A stretch of 64,000 nucleotides of DNA from Thelephora terrestris. Taxonomy: Eukaryota > Basidiomycota > Agaricomycetes > Thelephorales > Thelephoraceae. The stretch spans positions 62,001 to 126,000 of the forward strand of contig WIUZ02000010.1 in NCBI GenBank assembly GCA_015956445.1. Reading direction: 5' to 3'. The notes beneath the pieces were generated by a model that was given only the letters and a program-made list of their open reading frames with translations, was not told where the DNA came from and did no database searches. Within the stretch, counting starts at the first letter, position 1. Each line of letters starts with the position of its first letter. Positions 1 to 12,668 of the stretch are shown here, piece after piece. The position numbers and the translations under genes were made by a program.

Positions 1-2995
1 GCAGAGTGGTAAAGATGGGTTGCTGAGGCATCAATGACCTCAAAGAAGTTGGTCACAAATTGGAAGTAGTCCCTTGCAGTGAGAAGGAGTTGATGATCCT
101 TAGCCACCTGATTCAGGGCACATAAGTATTGTAAACGACATCAAGTCGAATAAAACAAACCTCTTGTAGCCAAAGAATCAACCTCTCCAGTGCAATAACA
201 GCATCATTTACACTCCCACCAACACTCAGCACTTCTAACCAACCCAAGAACCTCTCTTGGAGAAAGTTTCGCAAAGGAGGAACTATTGCCGCAAAGTCTT
301 CCTTCACCTCAGTGAGGTGGTAGTGCCAGGATCTACAAGCATAATACAGTGCATTTCCAACAACATCATCAATTCTTCCCTTCAGATTCCCAACCTCTGA
401 GTTTAACGCATAGTCAGGGAGGGATAGGAGATTCTGCCTCAACCTGCTATTCATTAATCTGAGGCAGTTTGTAGCAAGTTTGAGGTGACCAGTTCTGGGA
501 GGGATGTGGAACCTGTTGTCTGAACAGCGGAGTGGATCGGTGATGAAGTCTGGAAATGATTTATGAAACGGAAGTACTGGAAAGTCAGGATCCTCAGATA
601 GCTTGAGGAGGGACTGGACCAGTTGAAGCAGGTTCATGACTTGCCGCTGCCCCAAATTGACCAGGGTGGCAATTGCGGAAGGTGGGAGGGGGTTTACTGC
701 CAGAACAACAGCACCAATAACCAGGCGCACTTTCTCATCATCACCGGCGGTTGTTCTACGGAAGGCGGTTTTGAAACTTGAAAGGTAGAGGGAATCGAGG
801 GTTGCACCGAGGCGTAATTGTGCCTGTCCTTCGTGGGTCGTGCTCCCAGGGGCCCTAATGATGACGTCGAGCTGTTCGCTGGCCAGTGCAAATGAATGGT
901 CAAGAAACTTGAGAGTTGCTGCAGCATAGACAAACAGACCCCCTGCCCTCTCACACAAGAGGTCAAGGTATCCATCCGTCGGCCAACCATCCTGATCTAT
1001 GCTCTGTCTCTTTGCGATTTTGTGTAATCCCTGTTCCAAGAACAATCGGATATCCGCGTTTACCACAGAAGGGTCCACTTCGTGAAGCACAAAGACATCG
1101 GTCAATGGCCTGAGGAGTCCGAGACGGAAACCGGATTTGATGCGAGGTTCCGGTCGGCCAGTGATGAGGAACTTGATAGTTGGGATCCCTTCCACCAATC
1201 GACCCATAACGGAAAGGATGGCGGACTGCGGCTCTTCATCCGCGCACTCATCTAACGCGTCGATGATGATGACCGTTGAGACATTGAGCGTGCTGAGAGG
1301 TCTGACGATTAACGACTCCATCTGGTTGCAGAGCGACTCGTGTACAATGCTCGGTTTTGAACGAATGAGAGCAACAAGAATCGATCGGAATTCCGGGTGT
1401 GAATGAGCGAGTTGGATGGCGAGGGTGGGGAAGATATAGCGAAGGTCGCGGCGGTCTTCAAAATCTCGTGAACAGAAGAACGACGCCCCCAATCTCCCAT
1501 CAGCGAAGAGGCGTTCGGCGATGGTCTGGGCGATCGTGGATTTGCCGGTTCCTGCGAGTCCGTTTAACCAGTAGACGGGGGACAAGCTGTAGTCCTTGGA
1601 CCACGACTCTATCTCGTCCAGGACGGCTTCCCGGGTTCCTTTGAGACAGCCCCGGCGATCGCCATGTAGAAACTCCGCCGCTTGAGCCTGACGACAGTTA
1701 TTCAGCACCAACGAATCGGCTGTCGAGTCATAAGCCTCCGCTACCCAGAAATAAAAATATATCTGACCTGCTTCCTATAGAGGCTAATCAGCATCTAATG
1801 GTTTCTCGAGACATGGTACCTGAGACTCACAATCAACGTGCAGTTTTGGTTGTAAATTGCCTTCTGCTGCGAGAACTGTGTGTGATGTGAGAAGACCACT
1901 CGGTGTACGTTTCAAGTCATAAGTGCTAACATGGTAATCGAGGATGATATCCCTGAGGTCCTCGGCAAGATCGGATACGGCAGTCATGTTTATTCCCTCG
2001 TCCGCGCCCTCATCCGCTTGTTTAGAGAGGAGGTCCAGCTGATCCTTTATCCCCTCTAGAGACCTGGAGGAGGTTCAACGGAGGCGGATTAATAGCCAAC
2101 GCACGGGACGTACTCGTATAGATTTTTCTGTCGCCTGAGTTCATCGGCATTCCTCGAGGTCTTCCCCTTATTTCCGAAACGATCCAACCGCGCGCGAACA
2201 AACGCCATCTTTTTCTCGACGGGTGATTCCTGTGAAAGTGTCAATGGTAGCCTCCGATAGCTCGCATGCTCTCTTACCCGATTCAGTTTCAAAACTGCGT
2301 CAAAGCGTGACTGGAACCACCCGGCCACTGGCTTAGTCTCGATACTGAAGAGTAAAAGGTAAAAACTCACGGTCAATTGGGTGAGTTGGTTGTATATTGA
2401 CAGTCCCTGTGACACCTGTTTTTGTGTGTGAGTAATTTGTGACACTGACGGGGTCTGATACTGACCTGGTAGACGAGTATTGCCTGCCTAAGTTTCTCTA
2501 GGAGTTTCGTGACTTCTCCCGAATCTCGTGTCTTATCGAGGACTCGAGCGAGCTTGCCCTTGTCCAACAGGGCCTGCGATTTTTTTCCGATGTCCTCCAA
2601 ATCCCTGTCACGAAGGATTAGTTTCGTGCGGAGGAAGATAAAGACACGATGCGAACCGTGTTAGCTGCGATCGCCTCTCCACCTCATCGGGATCTTCGCT
2701 GAGGTTCGCCTTCACCAAGGTCGCCTCCAGCTTTTCCACCCAAGGGGCTAGATCACTAAGCTTCTCTTTCACATCGTTGTATTCCTGATCAGTGTTCGTT
2801 AGCGGAATCGTAGGTCATTTTTAATCAACGGACCTCGTAGTGCTTGATCAGCGCACTGATGCCTCCCAAACACGATTTGAGCGGTGGAAATGCATCGGAA
2901 GACTCCTTCGTAATATCCAATAACGTTTTGACGGCGTCGATAAACCGTTGCTTCTTGGCTGTGGGTCGTCAGCGGGATGGAAAAGATCGCATCAG
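1..2995 (-). CDS. NACHT-domain NLR (STAND) protein, 3' end beyond window
   Basis: Multi-exon gene read from about 2995 down past position 1. The main exon (161-1740) holds a NACHT NTPase: P-loop GLAGTGKST, Walker B IIIDALDECAD and a sensor-like FLITGRPEP. Upstream exons give a helical N-terminal region of the basidiomycete NLR type: pieces reading SSDAFPPLKSCLGG and LIKHYE (about 2845-2990), APWVEKLEATLVKANL (about 2690-2800), LLEKLRQAILVYQ (about 2472-2600) and a 1780-2070 exon. A 53-nt intron (108-160) links the main exon to a helical stretch that is still open at base 1, so the C-terminal repeats (often WD40 in this family) lie outside. The start codon was not fixed. The family acts as intracellular NTP-driven sensors, often linked to non-self recognition or cell death; that role is inferred here. 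It is not a member of the NB-ARC/TPR array further right. Confidence 0.88.
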
Positions 2996-3703
2996 CAGGG
3001 TGGTGGGTATCTCACAAGAACTTGGCGCAGTTTCTGTCCTTCCGCCCGACGGGGGTCGTTTACGAAGGATTCCAGACATAGCAAGGGCTTCGTTTGAGTT
3101 ATGTAGCAGTGAGGGAGGAGATAGATATGTTTCAGGGCGACGATACGTGAGATTGTTCTGTGCAAGCGCCTACTGTGTGTTAGCTTTGTTTTGACTGGGG
3201 GACCCACAACCGGATTTCCCTCACAAACCCTTTCTTTGACCATGCTCAGGAGAGAAGTAATGGCTAAGGCAAAGTAAGGAGAGTGTAGCCAGGAAGCCAT
3301 GAAGTTGGCTTCCCTAGGCTTGAACTTCTAGGGAAGATTCCACCACTCGCACGCATCGCCCACGCTTTCATAACGGTGGGTGAAGTCGAGCAAGATGAGC
3401 GAGAGCAGACCACAGGAAGGGTTGGAAAATCACCCCGACTTGGGGTGACTGGCTCATGGCTCGCACCCATCCCATCGGCGTCTTCCGAAAGTAATCACCA
3501 AGACCCCTCTCGTACGCTTTGGCCGGTGCTACACCGGGGTTTCATGTTCCTCGGCGCCCGCTACGCTACCCGTTGGCGCTACACCTCCACAACATCCCTA
3601 CCCGTCAGTGGATCTCGACTGAAATTACAAGCTTAGTCGGTGCGGGTCACCGAACATGGGTGCCTGTTTGGAAAGCCACGAAAATTAACTGAACCCCAGT
3701 CGA
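2996..3703. other. Gene-poor stretch
   Basis: Only short unsupported reading frames are visible. It probably contains the 5' end and promoter of the NACHT gene on the minus strand. I see no recognisable domain, RNA gene or repeat. Confidence 0.4.
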
Positions 3704-4350
3704 TTGGGTGACTGGATTTTGGCCGTTATATTTTTTCCAGTGACAGCTTGTCACAACTGTGCGGAATACGCGTCCCGGTTGTCATTCCCTCTGGTTGAAC
3801 CTGGAGCCTATTGTGTCCAAGGATTATTGCGCACCCTAAGCGGTTATTCTCCTCCAACCCCGGGGATTCTGGTGCGCCTCATATTCTGGGATCGTATCGG
3901 ACGTCTCTGCATTCTCGATCGTTGTGTTCACAGCAAGGAGGCCAAGGATGAGGCTCCCGAAATTACTGAGCCTGTGGGATGCAATCGTACGGGATGCGAC
4001 GCTTTACTTCATGCTCACATTCTCCGCTCATAAAATGTCTCTGTTGTTTTTGTACATTGCTCTGGTGGGTAATACATATTGTGTTCAGGGCCACCAGCGG
4101 ACTTGTGCTTATCGCGTGCGTACTTTCAGGAAAATATCAAGCCCTTGCCCCCGTTGTTGGTATCCCCCAACACCATGGCGACCGATACTGGCACCGACTC
4201 GCGTTCTGTAGAGCAAACCAGACATTTACTCCTTTGATGGCTTCGCGCCTCATGCTCTCTTTGAGGAAAACTGCCGTCGAACCGGATCTGGCGCGGTCCC
4301 TCGAAATTGTGACTAACGCAAGAAGCTCTGTGGAGAATGAAATCCTTTGC
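3704..4350 (+). pseudogene. Possible decayed multi-pass membrane protein (DUF6533-like)
   Basis: Reading the plus strand in shifting frames gives pieces that resemble the C-terminal half of the large fungal DUF6533-type membrane family: PTPGILVRLIFWD, AIVRDATLYFMLTFSAH and MASRLMLSLRK, in the expected order. The frame changes between pieces, and no start or upstream helices were found. It is therefore either a relic or a gene with several introns that I could not resolve. The assignment rests on motif resemblance only. No function is claimed. Confidence 0.33.
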
Positions 4351-5013
4351 TTCGCATAAAGGGTGCCTGGCGGGTTGCACGAAATTTGGTCAACCTCCAA
4401 TGCGCCAGGTGGGGAGGATGTAGAACTTGGTGCCATGCTCTGATCGCCCCGAAACCCGGTCCACTTCTGCGAGGGCGTTCGGCCTCATGGTGTGTCGCTT
4501 CTCCCAGAGTCGCTGTCGGTCCTTCGTTAGTTCGTCCATCAGGATCTGGCCTAGCTGTCAGCACTCCCGCCCACACGTCGGCTCGCATTGCGATCTGACG
4601 CGCGCAGCTGGCTTACCTATTTATTTGATACATACTTAGCCTGGAATTAAGTGTCATACGTTTACCGCAGCGGTGATAGAGACAAGCCTCTTATTTTCCA
4701 TTTCACGATCTCGCTTCTGCAATTGAGCATGCGTCCGAAGACAACCGGTCTGCATGGGAAGACAAACGCTTTACCTGCTGAGCCAACCTCCACCTCAGCA
4801 CGTCGCCAGTCCCGTACTGAGAACAAGTGTCGAGTCCAAAGTTTACATCGACCGCTGCAATGGACAGACTCCGCGAAACCCGCAACCCGTCCAATACATC
4901 CGTGATGTTCCAAAAAAAGCACTTTGAAATACGTACAAATGCTTCATGCGCCTGTGATGTCCCACACGCTCTCGCCGAGACTGATTCCGCAACAGTACAG
5001 CCGACTGCCGCAT
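4351..5013. other. Intergenic stretch downstream of the dynactin gene
   Basis: Several 80-100 aa frames overlap on both strands, but none shows a domain, a splice pattern or compositional support. It probably contains the 3' UTR of the minus-strand dynactin gene. Confidence 0.4.
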
Positions 5014-6992
5014 TCAACGCCTTTCGTCGATAGAGCCCTCCACATTCCTCTGCGCGATCCTCCCCAGATCGACAACGACGTAGTAGGAGAACGTCCGGAT
5101 CTCCGGTTGCTTGTTAGCGCCCCCAAGGACGGAACTCGAAGGGTTCGTGGTCCGAACCGGAGACCCATCACCATCTTCATCCCCGAGATCCACTTCGTCC
5201 ACGGTATCGTTGCGATACGTGAACGTCACCATCGTAAGGAACTGGAGCACACCGGTCGTGAGAAGCTGAGATGCCAACACGCGTTAACCTTCGTACCTTC
5301 ACATCCCCTTGAGCCTCCTTGCCGATAACAACTTCACCGCCAATGAACGTTGTGTTCGCCTTCTTCTCCAAAACACCAACAGTCTTCGCCTTCCCACCTC
5401 GAGCGGGACCGCTATTGGTTGAGGCGGATGCATGCCTTCGATCATCGACCAGGTCCGCGTGCTCATCCTCAATCATATCATCGTCCTCGTCATATTCCCA
5501 AGCCTCAGCAAACGCAGCAACGCTGAAGGCATACGTTGGCAGGGTAATAGCGAATGGTGGACGTCGTTTTTCAGGTTGAGCTGGACCAGTCTCATCCGTT
5601 TGTACGGTCGTAGTGGAGACTGGGGATCGCAAGGCATTGATCCGAATCTGAATAGGGTCGTACATCGGGTTTGTAAATGACAAGACGAACGGGTAGGTTC
5701 GTCCTCCAAACATGACTGGGTTAATCGAGGGGGAATTCCTGTCTTCTTCCCACGTTGCCCCTGGTCTGGTGGAACGTTTTGCCGTGGTCGCAAGGTTGTT
5801 GTTGAGGAAGGGAAGAGAGATAGCCATGAGAGGTAGGTAACCAGTAGCGGCGATCTTAATTTTGAACCGCACGGATTGAGGCTTCTGCTCGGGCTTGATA
5901 AGGATGTGGCGACACGTTGGGCATCGTTTCGATTTCTTTGAATGAAGGGGTATCCGCAAGGGTTTCAAGTCACTACGGAATGAGGATCAGCAGCCGCGTG
6001 GGCAGAGGGCATCAACAGGCTGACTTGACGAGCACCGAAGACGTCCAGCTATTAATCCACCTCTGTTCCAACGTAGCGATTTCGTCTGGGCTCTCGATCA
6101 TCAAGAGATGTTGAACATTCGCGGTGTCGCTTCCCGTTAGGGAAACATCCATTCTGCTCCGATATTCTGGCATTTCGTCGCGGTTCGATTTGTCACGCCC
6201 AACCCGACTACGAGAAAGCGGGTTATATTTACTCACTCCGGGAACATCCCGAGAGAGAGCATCTGAAGCGGCGGCGGTTATCGGATTAGAGTGAACATGT
6301 TGAGCGGTGCGTAAGTGGTGTGATGCGGAGGACGAAGCGGAAGAGGCACGGATGAAGGGTTCAAAGTGTTCTTTGAGACGTTCGAATTCCAGGCTGTCAG
6401 GAGCAGAATCTTCGTGTTTCTGGAGCTGATCTAGAGCGAGTTTTGAGTTTTGTTAGGTATGTACGACCGCACATTGTCATGGGTGAAGGAGCACGCACTT
6501 GCGAGGCTTGTGGGTTTTTCGAAGGTGATTCCCACTTCCGCAGAGTCCCAGCGACAGTGACTGCAATACAGAAAGAACGGAGGATCTCCGAGCGTATTTA
6601 TGGTCATTATCCGGCCATCAGCAGATTCCGGAGGGTCGGACGGTACCACGATCAAGGTGTTCTTGCAAGACGGGCAGAGGAAACAGTTCCGGGCACATCT
6701 GTGCGGTGACGAATCAGGAGGTTGTACGACGCGTGCCGCAAACCGAGAACACTCACCTGTTTTTCTCTCCCCTAACGCTTGCGCTCGGAACCTCGAACAG
6801 ACAATTCGGACAATAATATCCGCTGACTTCGACAGAGACGCATCTGTTGCACCTTATCAAGTCGCATTCCTCGCAGAAGTAAAGGTCGTGAATCTCGTGA
6901 TACGAGTGCGAGGACGATGGAAGGTTCGGTGGTGGTGGGAGCGAATTTGGGTCCAGACATGGGCAATAGATCTTGAGCGAAGGAGCGGACAT
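5014..6992 (-). CDS. DCTN4: Dynactin subunit 4 (p62)
   Basis: Five exons: 6757-6992, 6499-6698, 6025-6430, 5297-5972 and 5014-5241. The total is 1746 nt (581 aa) and phases agree at every junction. The product is a pointed-end subunit of dynactin, the cofactor that links cytoplasmic dynein to cargo and nuclei. The N-terminal cysteine cluster is clear: YFCEECDLIRCNRC, then YYCPNC, CPSC and YCSHC, expected to bind zinc. A central stretch carries SKYNPLSRSRVGRDKSN and LEQRWINSW. It is followed by LKPLRIPLHSKKSKRCPTC and a beta-rich C-terminal half with an acidic insert, ending near FSYYVVVDLGR. Length and motif order match fungal p62. It is divergently transcribed from the SNF5 gene across 134 bp. 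The start at 6992 is chosen because the conserved N-terminus begins there. Nothing looks broken. Confidence 0.93.
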
Positions 6993-7126
6993 CTGTAGTT
7001 CTGTTGATGATGGATCGACGGACGCGTCGCGTCTTTTTACCTCGATCAACTTCCAAAATGTCCCAGTCCCCAGCCCCCATCCATCCAAGTGCTTTCCGCA
7101 AAATTTCTGCTGGGATATCGAGCTAA
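6993..7126. promoter_or_regulatory. Bidirectional promoter between DCTN4 and SNF5
   Basis: Only 134 bp separate the two divergent start codons (6992 minus, 7127 plus), so this stretch plus the 5' UTRs must drive both housekeeping genes. No TATA box stands out. The strands read open in places, so an upstream start for either gene cannot be excluded. Confidence 0.6.
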
Positions 7127-8840
7127 ATGGTTGATTGGACAGATTACCACTCGAATATCCAAGCATGGTCAAGTGCGGCTACACCACCTCCAAAGGCTTC
7201 GTCATCGCGAACAACTCGAAGAACGACAAGGTCGAGCAATCTAGCAAACCAACCCGCTCAACCACCGGCAATCCAACCCGCACAAGCTCAATCCTACAAC
7301 GTCTCTTACTACCAGCCTCCCCCGGCCCAGCCACAATACTTCCCTCCCCAAAAACCACGCACCAACCCACCGAGACCGGTCCTACCCACAACACCCCAGG
7401 CTCTTCATTCTACCTATGCTTCCCGCTTACGCACTGGATCCACCCTGCTTATGCAACCGACCCTTAGCTCGACCTCGACCGCGCTGGGAGCTGGAGATGG
7501 TGGAACGAGGGGCGGGGGAGGCGCCGCCGGACGTTCTAGACGATCTCTGGCCATAAACTACGCCGAACCTCCTTCTGGAGACGAAGGATTGGATGCTGGC
7601 GCGATAGATTCTGAAGATTCTGATTTCATCGCCAGCGGGGGAGTAAGGACATCGATCCGGAAAGCTGGGAGACCCCCCGGTGGCACCCCGTACGGTCGAG
7701 GCACGCCTCAACCTGGTGCAAGCGGTGAATTGGACCAGAGTTATCTCGGGATGATCCCCCCATCAAGATTCATCACCGCCAAACCTGTACTTCCTACCGC
7801 ACATGAGTATTTGTACGTCCCAACCCTCTCCCCAAACCCCGCGCTTCCCACTTATAAAATCGCGTTTTGGTACGATAACCCAGCTCGGACGATAAACTCG
7901 AAGCTCAAGCTTCCAAACCCGCAGGCCTAATCCCAATTCGCGTCGAATTCGAAACCGAAACGCACCGGATACGAGATTGCTTCGTCTGGAACACGAACGA
8001 ACTTCTTATCACACCTGAGAAATTTGCCTCCGTCTTCTGTGCGGACTTGGAACTTCCTCAGAGACCTTGGGTCGAGACGGTCGCGAATCAGATACGAGCT
8101 CAGATAGAGGAACACGAAGCTGTGGGCACTATGGACTTATCCCCCATCGTGGATTACTCGATGGCGCCTGCGTTGAGCGCTCCCAACGCGGACATGGGTG
8201 GGGTGATTATCCCAGATTGTCGCGTTATCTTAAGCGTAAGCGTTCACTCCACCGTCCTCCCCACACTGGCCCTTATCTTCCTCACCCTCGTAGATCGATG
8301 TACAGATTGCCACTCACCACCTTATCGACCACATAGAGTGGGATCTTCACTCCCACTTAACTCCCGAAGAATTCGCCATCAAACTTTGCGCAGACCTTGG
8401 TCTCTCAGGGGAAGCACCTCCTCTCGTCGCTCACGCGGTTCACGAAGAAATTATCAAACACAAACGCGACGCCATCGAGTGGGGCGTCTTGGGTGGCGAC
8501 TACGAGATGTTGAACAGTGTAGATGGAGGCAGCAACCTGAGTCTACTCAAGGACAAAACCGGTTTGGGTCTCGGGTGGGGCAGAACTCCAAGGGACGGAA
8601 GGGGTCCCAAGACATTAAGAAGCGCGTGGAGAGATTGGGCTGAGACTGAAGAATTTAGGACCAAGTTCGAGGTTCTCACTGCAGACGAGGTGGAACGAAG
8701 GGATATGGAGAGGGATCGTGCAACGAGGTAAATGGTTTCTACATATGCCACCGTGTTTTCAGCTGATATTTGGGTCCAGACGGTTACGGAGAGAGACATC
8801 AAAGTTCCAGACCCAAGCTGGACGTCGGAGGTTCCGGTAA
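7127..8840 (+). CDS. SNF5: SNF5/SFH1-type chromatin-remodelling subunit
   Basis: Four exons: 7127-7812, 7884-8235, 8294-8727 and 8780-8840. The total is 1533 nt (510 aa) with consistent phases and introns of 71, 58 and 52 nt. This is the core subunit of SWI/SNF or RSC complexes, which move nucleosomes in the nucleus. Residues 1-230 are low-complexity (Pro/Gln/Ser) with a Gly-rich patch. The two imperfect repeats that define SNF5 follow: LIPIRVEFETETHRIRDCF from about residue 243, and IDVQIATHHLIDHIEWDL from residue 347 after the second intron. The C-terminal tail is basic (RRLRRETSKF). The size fits either SNF5 or SFH1, so the paralogue is not decided. The first intron was placed where a strong GTACGT donor restores the frame leading into the first repeat. 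Confidence 0.93.
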
Positions 8841-9144
8841 TGCGATCAGCTACATACATACATCCCTGGTGCTTGGCTGTAATACAAACGATGCGAGAAC
8901 TCGTGTCTCAAGGAATTACATAGGACCGGTAAACGATTCTAGGATCTGCCCTTACCATACAACATGATCATACCAGAACAGCTGCAACCTCTGTCCACCC
9001 GTCCATATTAGTGGTCTATCTTGTATCGAGCGTACCTGTGCCTCGGTTATTGGCTCTTGCACAGTCTGCATCGCCACGAGCAGGATGAAGGTCTGTGACC
9101 CGTCAGTTCAAGGCGGGATAGGTAAACAACCCCCAGACTCACCG
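8841..9144. other. Tail-to-tail intergenic region
   Basis: This lies between the 3' ends of the SNF5 gene (+) and the F-box gene (-). It should hold both 3' UTRs. No coding signal or repeat is seen. Confidence 0.5.
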
Positions 9145-10393
9145 TTACACCTGCGACACCGCGACAGCGCCCTTCTTCCTAAGCCCGCTGAACATCTTGC
9201 TCCCACTAACAGCTCTCACGACCTCCTTCGGCCCCTTCACCTTGACCGCCACCTCGAACTCCTCTCCTCCACTGAAACTCCCACCTCCAAACTTCTCCGC
9301 CAGCGCACAAAGCGCCTGATCAACAGGTTGCCACGACGCAAAATCCACCTCTGCATCGAACTTCCTCTGGCAAACCACCTCCCCGCACGTAACGTCGAGC
9401 ACAACCCTTTTGAGGTGGGAGGAATCGACGGTTGATAACGTGAGAGGGATAAAGTCGCAAGCGCGTCTTATCGCCACGGTCGAGAAGTGAATCTGTTCGA
9501 GGTTCGTGCATCCTGTGAGAGTGTATGTCTCTGGTTGAGATTCTATAGTTGGTGTAGGGAAGGAACGGATGAGAGGAAGAAGGGAGGGTTAGAGATGGGA
9601 TGGCTGACAGAGTCTAAACACGATGCAACGCACGAGGTTTGGTCAGTTCGATCCGTAACCGTTGCAGATTATGCGCCGGAGATGCAAAAAGGGTATCCAC
9701 AGCAAAAGACCTTCCCGACTTCGTCGTCACAATCACATCCGCTTCCTGAATCCTCCAACAAACCTTCGACAGCCACAAAGGCATAGCCGCTGTATCGAGG
9801 TCCACCGTAACCCGACACGAGCCCCCGTTCACTCCGGACATCCCCTTCAACTCCACCACGAGCCCGGGATCCTTCGCAGAAGAAGTGTCCGAGGACACAA
9901 ACAGATCCTCGAGCCTCGTGAAATGCTTCAACAACTCGAGGTACGTATCCGTCGAAGACCTGCAGCTCTCAAGCCGCAACGACTGGACCGACGTTCCCAA
10001 CTGCCCAAAATACCTCGGAAACGTGATCTCGTTGAACTGCTTGAAGTCCACGTCGTGTACGTCCAGCATCCGCACGTTCCGAAGGGAAGTGAAATGGATG
10101 AAGTGTTGTTCGAGGATTTGAGGCCTGATCCACCTGCCACCGAGTTCGAGCGTTCTAACGAAAGAGGAGATTCCGGTGGGCGAGGGCGGGATGGTGGCGC
10201 ACCAGCTTTGAAGGCGGGATTCGTTCCATAGGGAAACGTGTTTGAAGAGGATCAGCTGACTTCGAAATCTCCAAGACCTGCATATCAACGAACAGCGACG
10301 TAGAACGACGAGGTCGAGGTCGGGAAAGTAGGAAAGGACTTCGTCGATGAGTTCTGCTGGGAGACTGTCGAGACTCTTCCTCGGGCGCTGCAT
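9145..10393 (-). CDS. F-box protein
   Basis: The N-terminus carries an F-box of the basidiomycete type: SLDSLPAELIDEVLSYFPD, then LRRCSLICRSWRFRSQ and LFKHVSLW. F-box proteins recruit substrates to SCF ubiquitin ligases through Skp1; the target is unknown. A leucine-rich, beta/alpha-like C-terminal half follows (LRNVRMLDVHDVDF, LQSLRLESC-like pieces), typical of fungal F-box proteins with degenerate LRRs. The 5' exon runs from about 9614 to 10393. A second exon (9145 to about 9510) continues the protein after an intron whose borders I could not fix exactly. An in-frame ATG 90 nt upstream (10483) is possible, but the F-box starts just after 10393. The gene appears intact. Confidence 0.82.
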
Positions 10394-11049
10394 GGATGAC
10401 GACGACGGTGAGCGTTGACAGCGGGTGGTGGATCGTCGGTGGTTTTCGGTAAGTAAAAAAGGCCCACCCGGCGCGACCGTCACAGACTCATGAACGCCGG
10501 GCGCTTACTCTCGGATAATCCCGTGGAACAGCTTTGGGTTTGCAGACCTCGAATCTCTTTCTAGCTTATTGCGGCAGGCTATCGGTGTGTACAGGCGGAA
10601 GGAACATCGATATCTAGTGGGAGATGGTGTGGTGGCAAGACTGGAAAAAGCAATAGGACGACTCGAAGGAGGGGGTGGGGGTGAGGAAACTGGTACAATA
10701 CAAAGCTCTACAGATCAACAAACATCGGGCGGCAGGATGAGACGGACGCAGGTAAGTAAAAATATACACAAAAAGATTCAAGCACGCCAGGTACAATCAG
10801 TAGGGGGGGCTGTGGGGACTGGACTGGCACGGCAGCCCGAATGGATGGTCGCTTATCTCGAACACATGGAATGAGTCAGATGTCCAACCTTTGGGCTGTC
10901 AGGGCAGAGAACCAATAGTTGACCGAGACTCGAAGTCAGATGACCGATAAATGGGAGTGACAAGAGCACCGTATGATATCACCAGGACTGAACCGAGCAG
11001 ACAGGCTCTCCGAGGCACCGCCTTTCCCCACTGGCCTCGAGGAGGTGGA
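10394..11049. other. Intergenic region
   Basis: It should contain the promoter of the F-box gene (minus strand) and the 3' UTR of the AMPK beta gene. Only short overlapping frames and a GA-rich patch near 10660-10690 are visible. Confidence 0.45.
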
Positions 11050-12668
11050 TCATGACGTCGGTTTGTAATAAATCGTGGTAATAAACTGCGGATCACAATC
11101 GAAAGACATGAGCCCATGCAGTGATGGAAAAACATGAAACTGGATGCGATATATGCACACATACCTTTTTCTTATATCGTACCGTGTCCGCAACGGCTAA
11201 GACGCCATTCTTAATCGCGCTGGTGCTCAGGTGATGGAGGACGACGTGGTTGGGGACGGGTAGAACACTCGAGTCATCCGTCAACCTCGCAGCATCGAGT
11301 TTATTCGAGGAGCCTGCGGAGCTAGAAAACTTCAACGTCGTCGGGCGCATTGCGTGAGGGTGCGTCTGTTTGACTGTCGCGCTGACATCCGTCCCCGAAG
11401 CAGTAGTGACGGGTATGATAGCCTCCTGTGATGAATTCGTTGGACTGTGGGTGCCAGAGTCCGAGCCAGATTGCGAAACCGATGGTCGGGATTTGGTAGG
11501 TTTTCGTCGCCTTTCTCTATGCGAGTCTCTATCGGTGGCGACCCGGGTGTTCAAAATGAGTTTGTCAAGGTGTCTAGGCAAAACAGGAGCAGGGGGGATG
11601 TGAGGCGCTGGCTGGGTGTGCAAAGAGTTGGACAAGGAAGCAAGATAAACTTCCTCTTCCCTCGCAGCAGCGAGGAGTTCGGGAGGAAGCCTGTTTGTCC
11701 ACTTCTCAGGGAAGGCAGCCGATGAGGATGCCTCTGACCAGAACGAATTGTGCCTTTGAGCCGGGGGCACATTCGGGGTGTTGTGAGAATTGGGGGAGGC
11801 GTGCGGTGAGTATGGAATCGCGACGTAATTGGCGAGACTGCCTTGGTCATCGACAGCGGTTGGAAGATCATCGGAGATGCGAACCTGGTCGTCTACGATG
11901 TACCGGATGTGATGGGTTCCAGGCGGGAGGTTTACCCACACAAACCAGACGTTATCGGACCTGGGGTTGGGTGGCATTACACGTAATATGAGTAAAGAGG
12001 CGTGATAACCGCAGAGAGGTGGCTTACTCTTTTTCCATGGGCTGTCTCCCCTTCCAATTGTCGTCGCCAGCGCGAATGAGGATCACATTCTTCCCTGCTC
12101 CGCGCCAATAGATTTTCATGGAGACCTCTTCCTTCTTCTGACGACGTTTGCCTTCATCCTCTATCGACTGATCGAGCGGTTTCTGAAGTGCGATTGGGAT
12201 TGTGCTGTGAACGACCTCTTGCTGGAATGGGGACTCCTTTTCCTCTGGCAGCTGAGAGGGTGGTACAGAGTCCTTTGAAGATTCAGAGTGATTGGAGTCA
12301 TACTTGGGATAAGATGGCTGTCTGTTGTTGGCCTGAGGGTAGAGGGGGATGTGAGTAGATGGTTGCACGACCATATCTGAAACAGTAAATCGCGAGTCGT
12401 CGTGGACATTTCGGTGTCTGTGTCTGTGAGCATCTGGATTCGGGTTGGGGGATATGGGGATTGGGATGGGAGCGGAGGGAGGGGGTGGCTGGGGGGGTCG
12501 TGGTGGAGAGAGACCTAGCATCGCGAGGTCAGGCAGCTCAAGTGACTTCTTCTTCGTGCGCATCGACTTGTGAGTGTTGTGGTTTGCGCCATTGGAGGGA
12601 GTAGTTGGAACGGATCTCGGAACTTTGCCACCATTTGCGGGATGCGCGTTGGAGGACGTGTTGCCCAT
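11050..12668 (-). CDS. GAL83: SNF1/AMPK beta subunit
   Basis: Three exons: 12028-12668, 11165-11960 and 11050-11085. The total is 1473 nt (490 aa) and phases fit. The protein is the scaffold of the SNF1/AMP-activated kinase, binding alpha and gamma subunits and glycogen in nutrient signalling. It begins MGNTSSN, a good N-myristoylation signal, followed by a long Pro-rich disordered region. A CBM48-type domain follows: IYWRGAGKNVIL, DDNWKGR, then WFVWVNLPPGTHHIRYIVD across the first intron. After another linker comes the C-terminal ASC domain: LPRHLDKLILN, SVLPVPNHVVLHHLSTS, IKNGVLAV and the last-exon FITTIYYKP. The tiny 36-nt terminal exon was placed by its match to the conserved ASC end. The start at 12668 is chosen because of the Gly2 motif. 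Confidence 0.93.

Noticed and set aside
4313-4600. Overlapping frames on both strands near 4313-4600
   Set aside because: No family match on either strand; GC-rich stretch with few stops.
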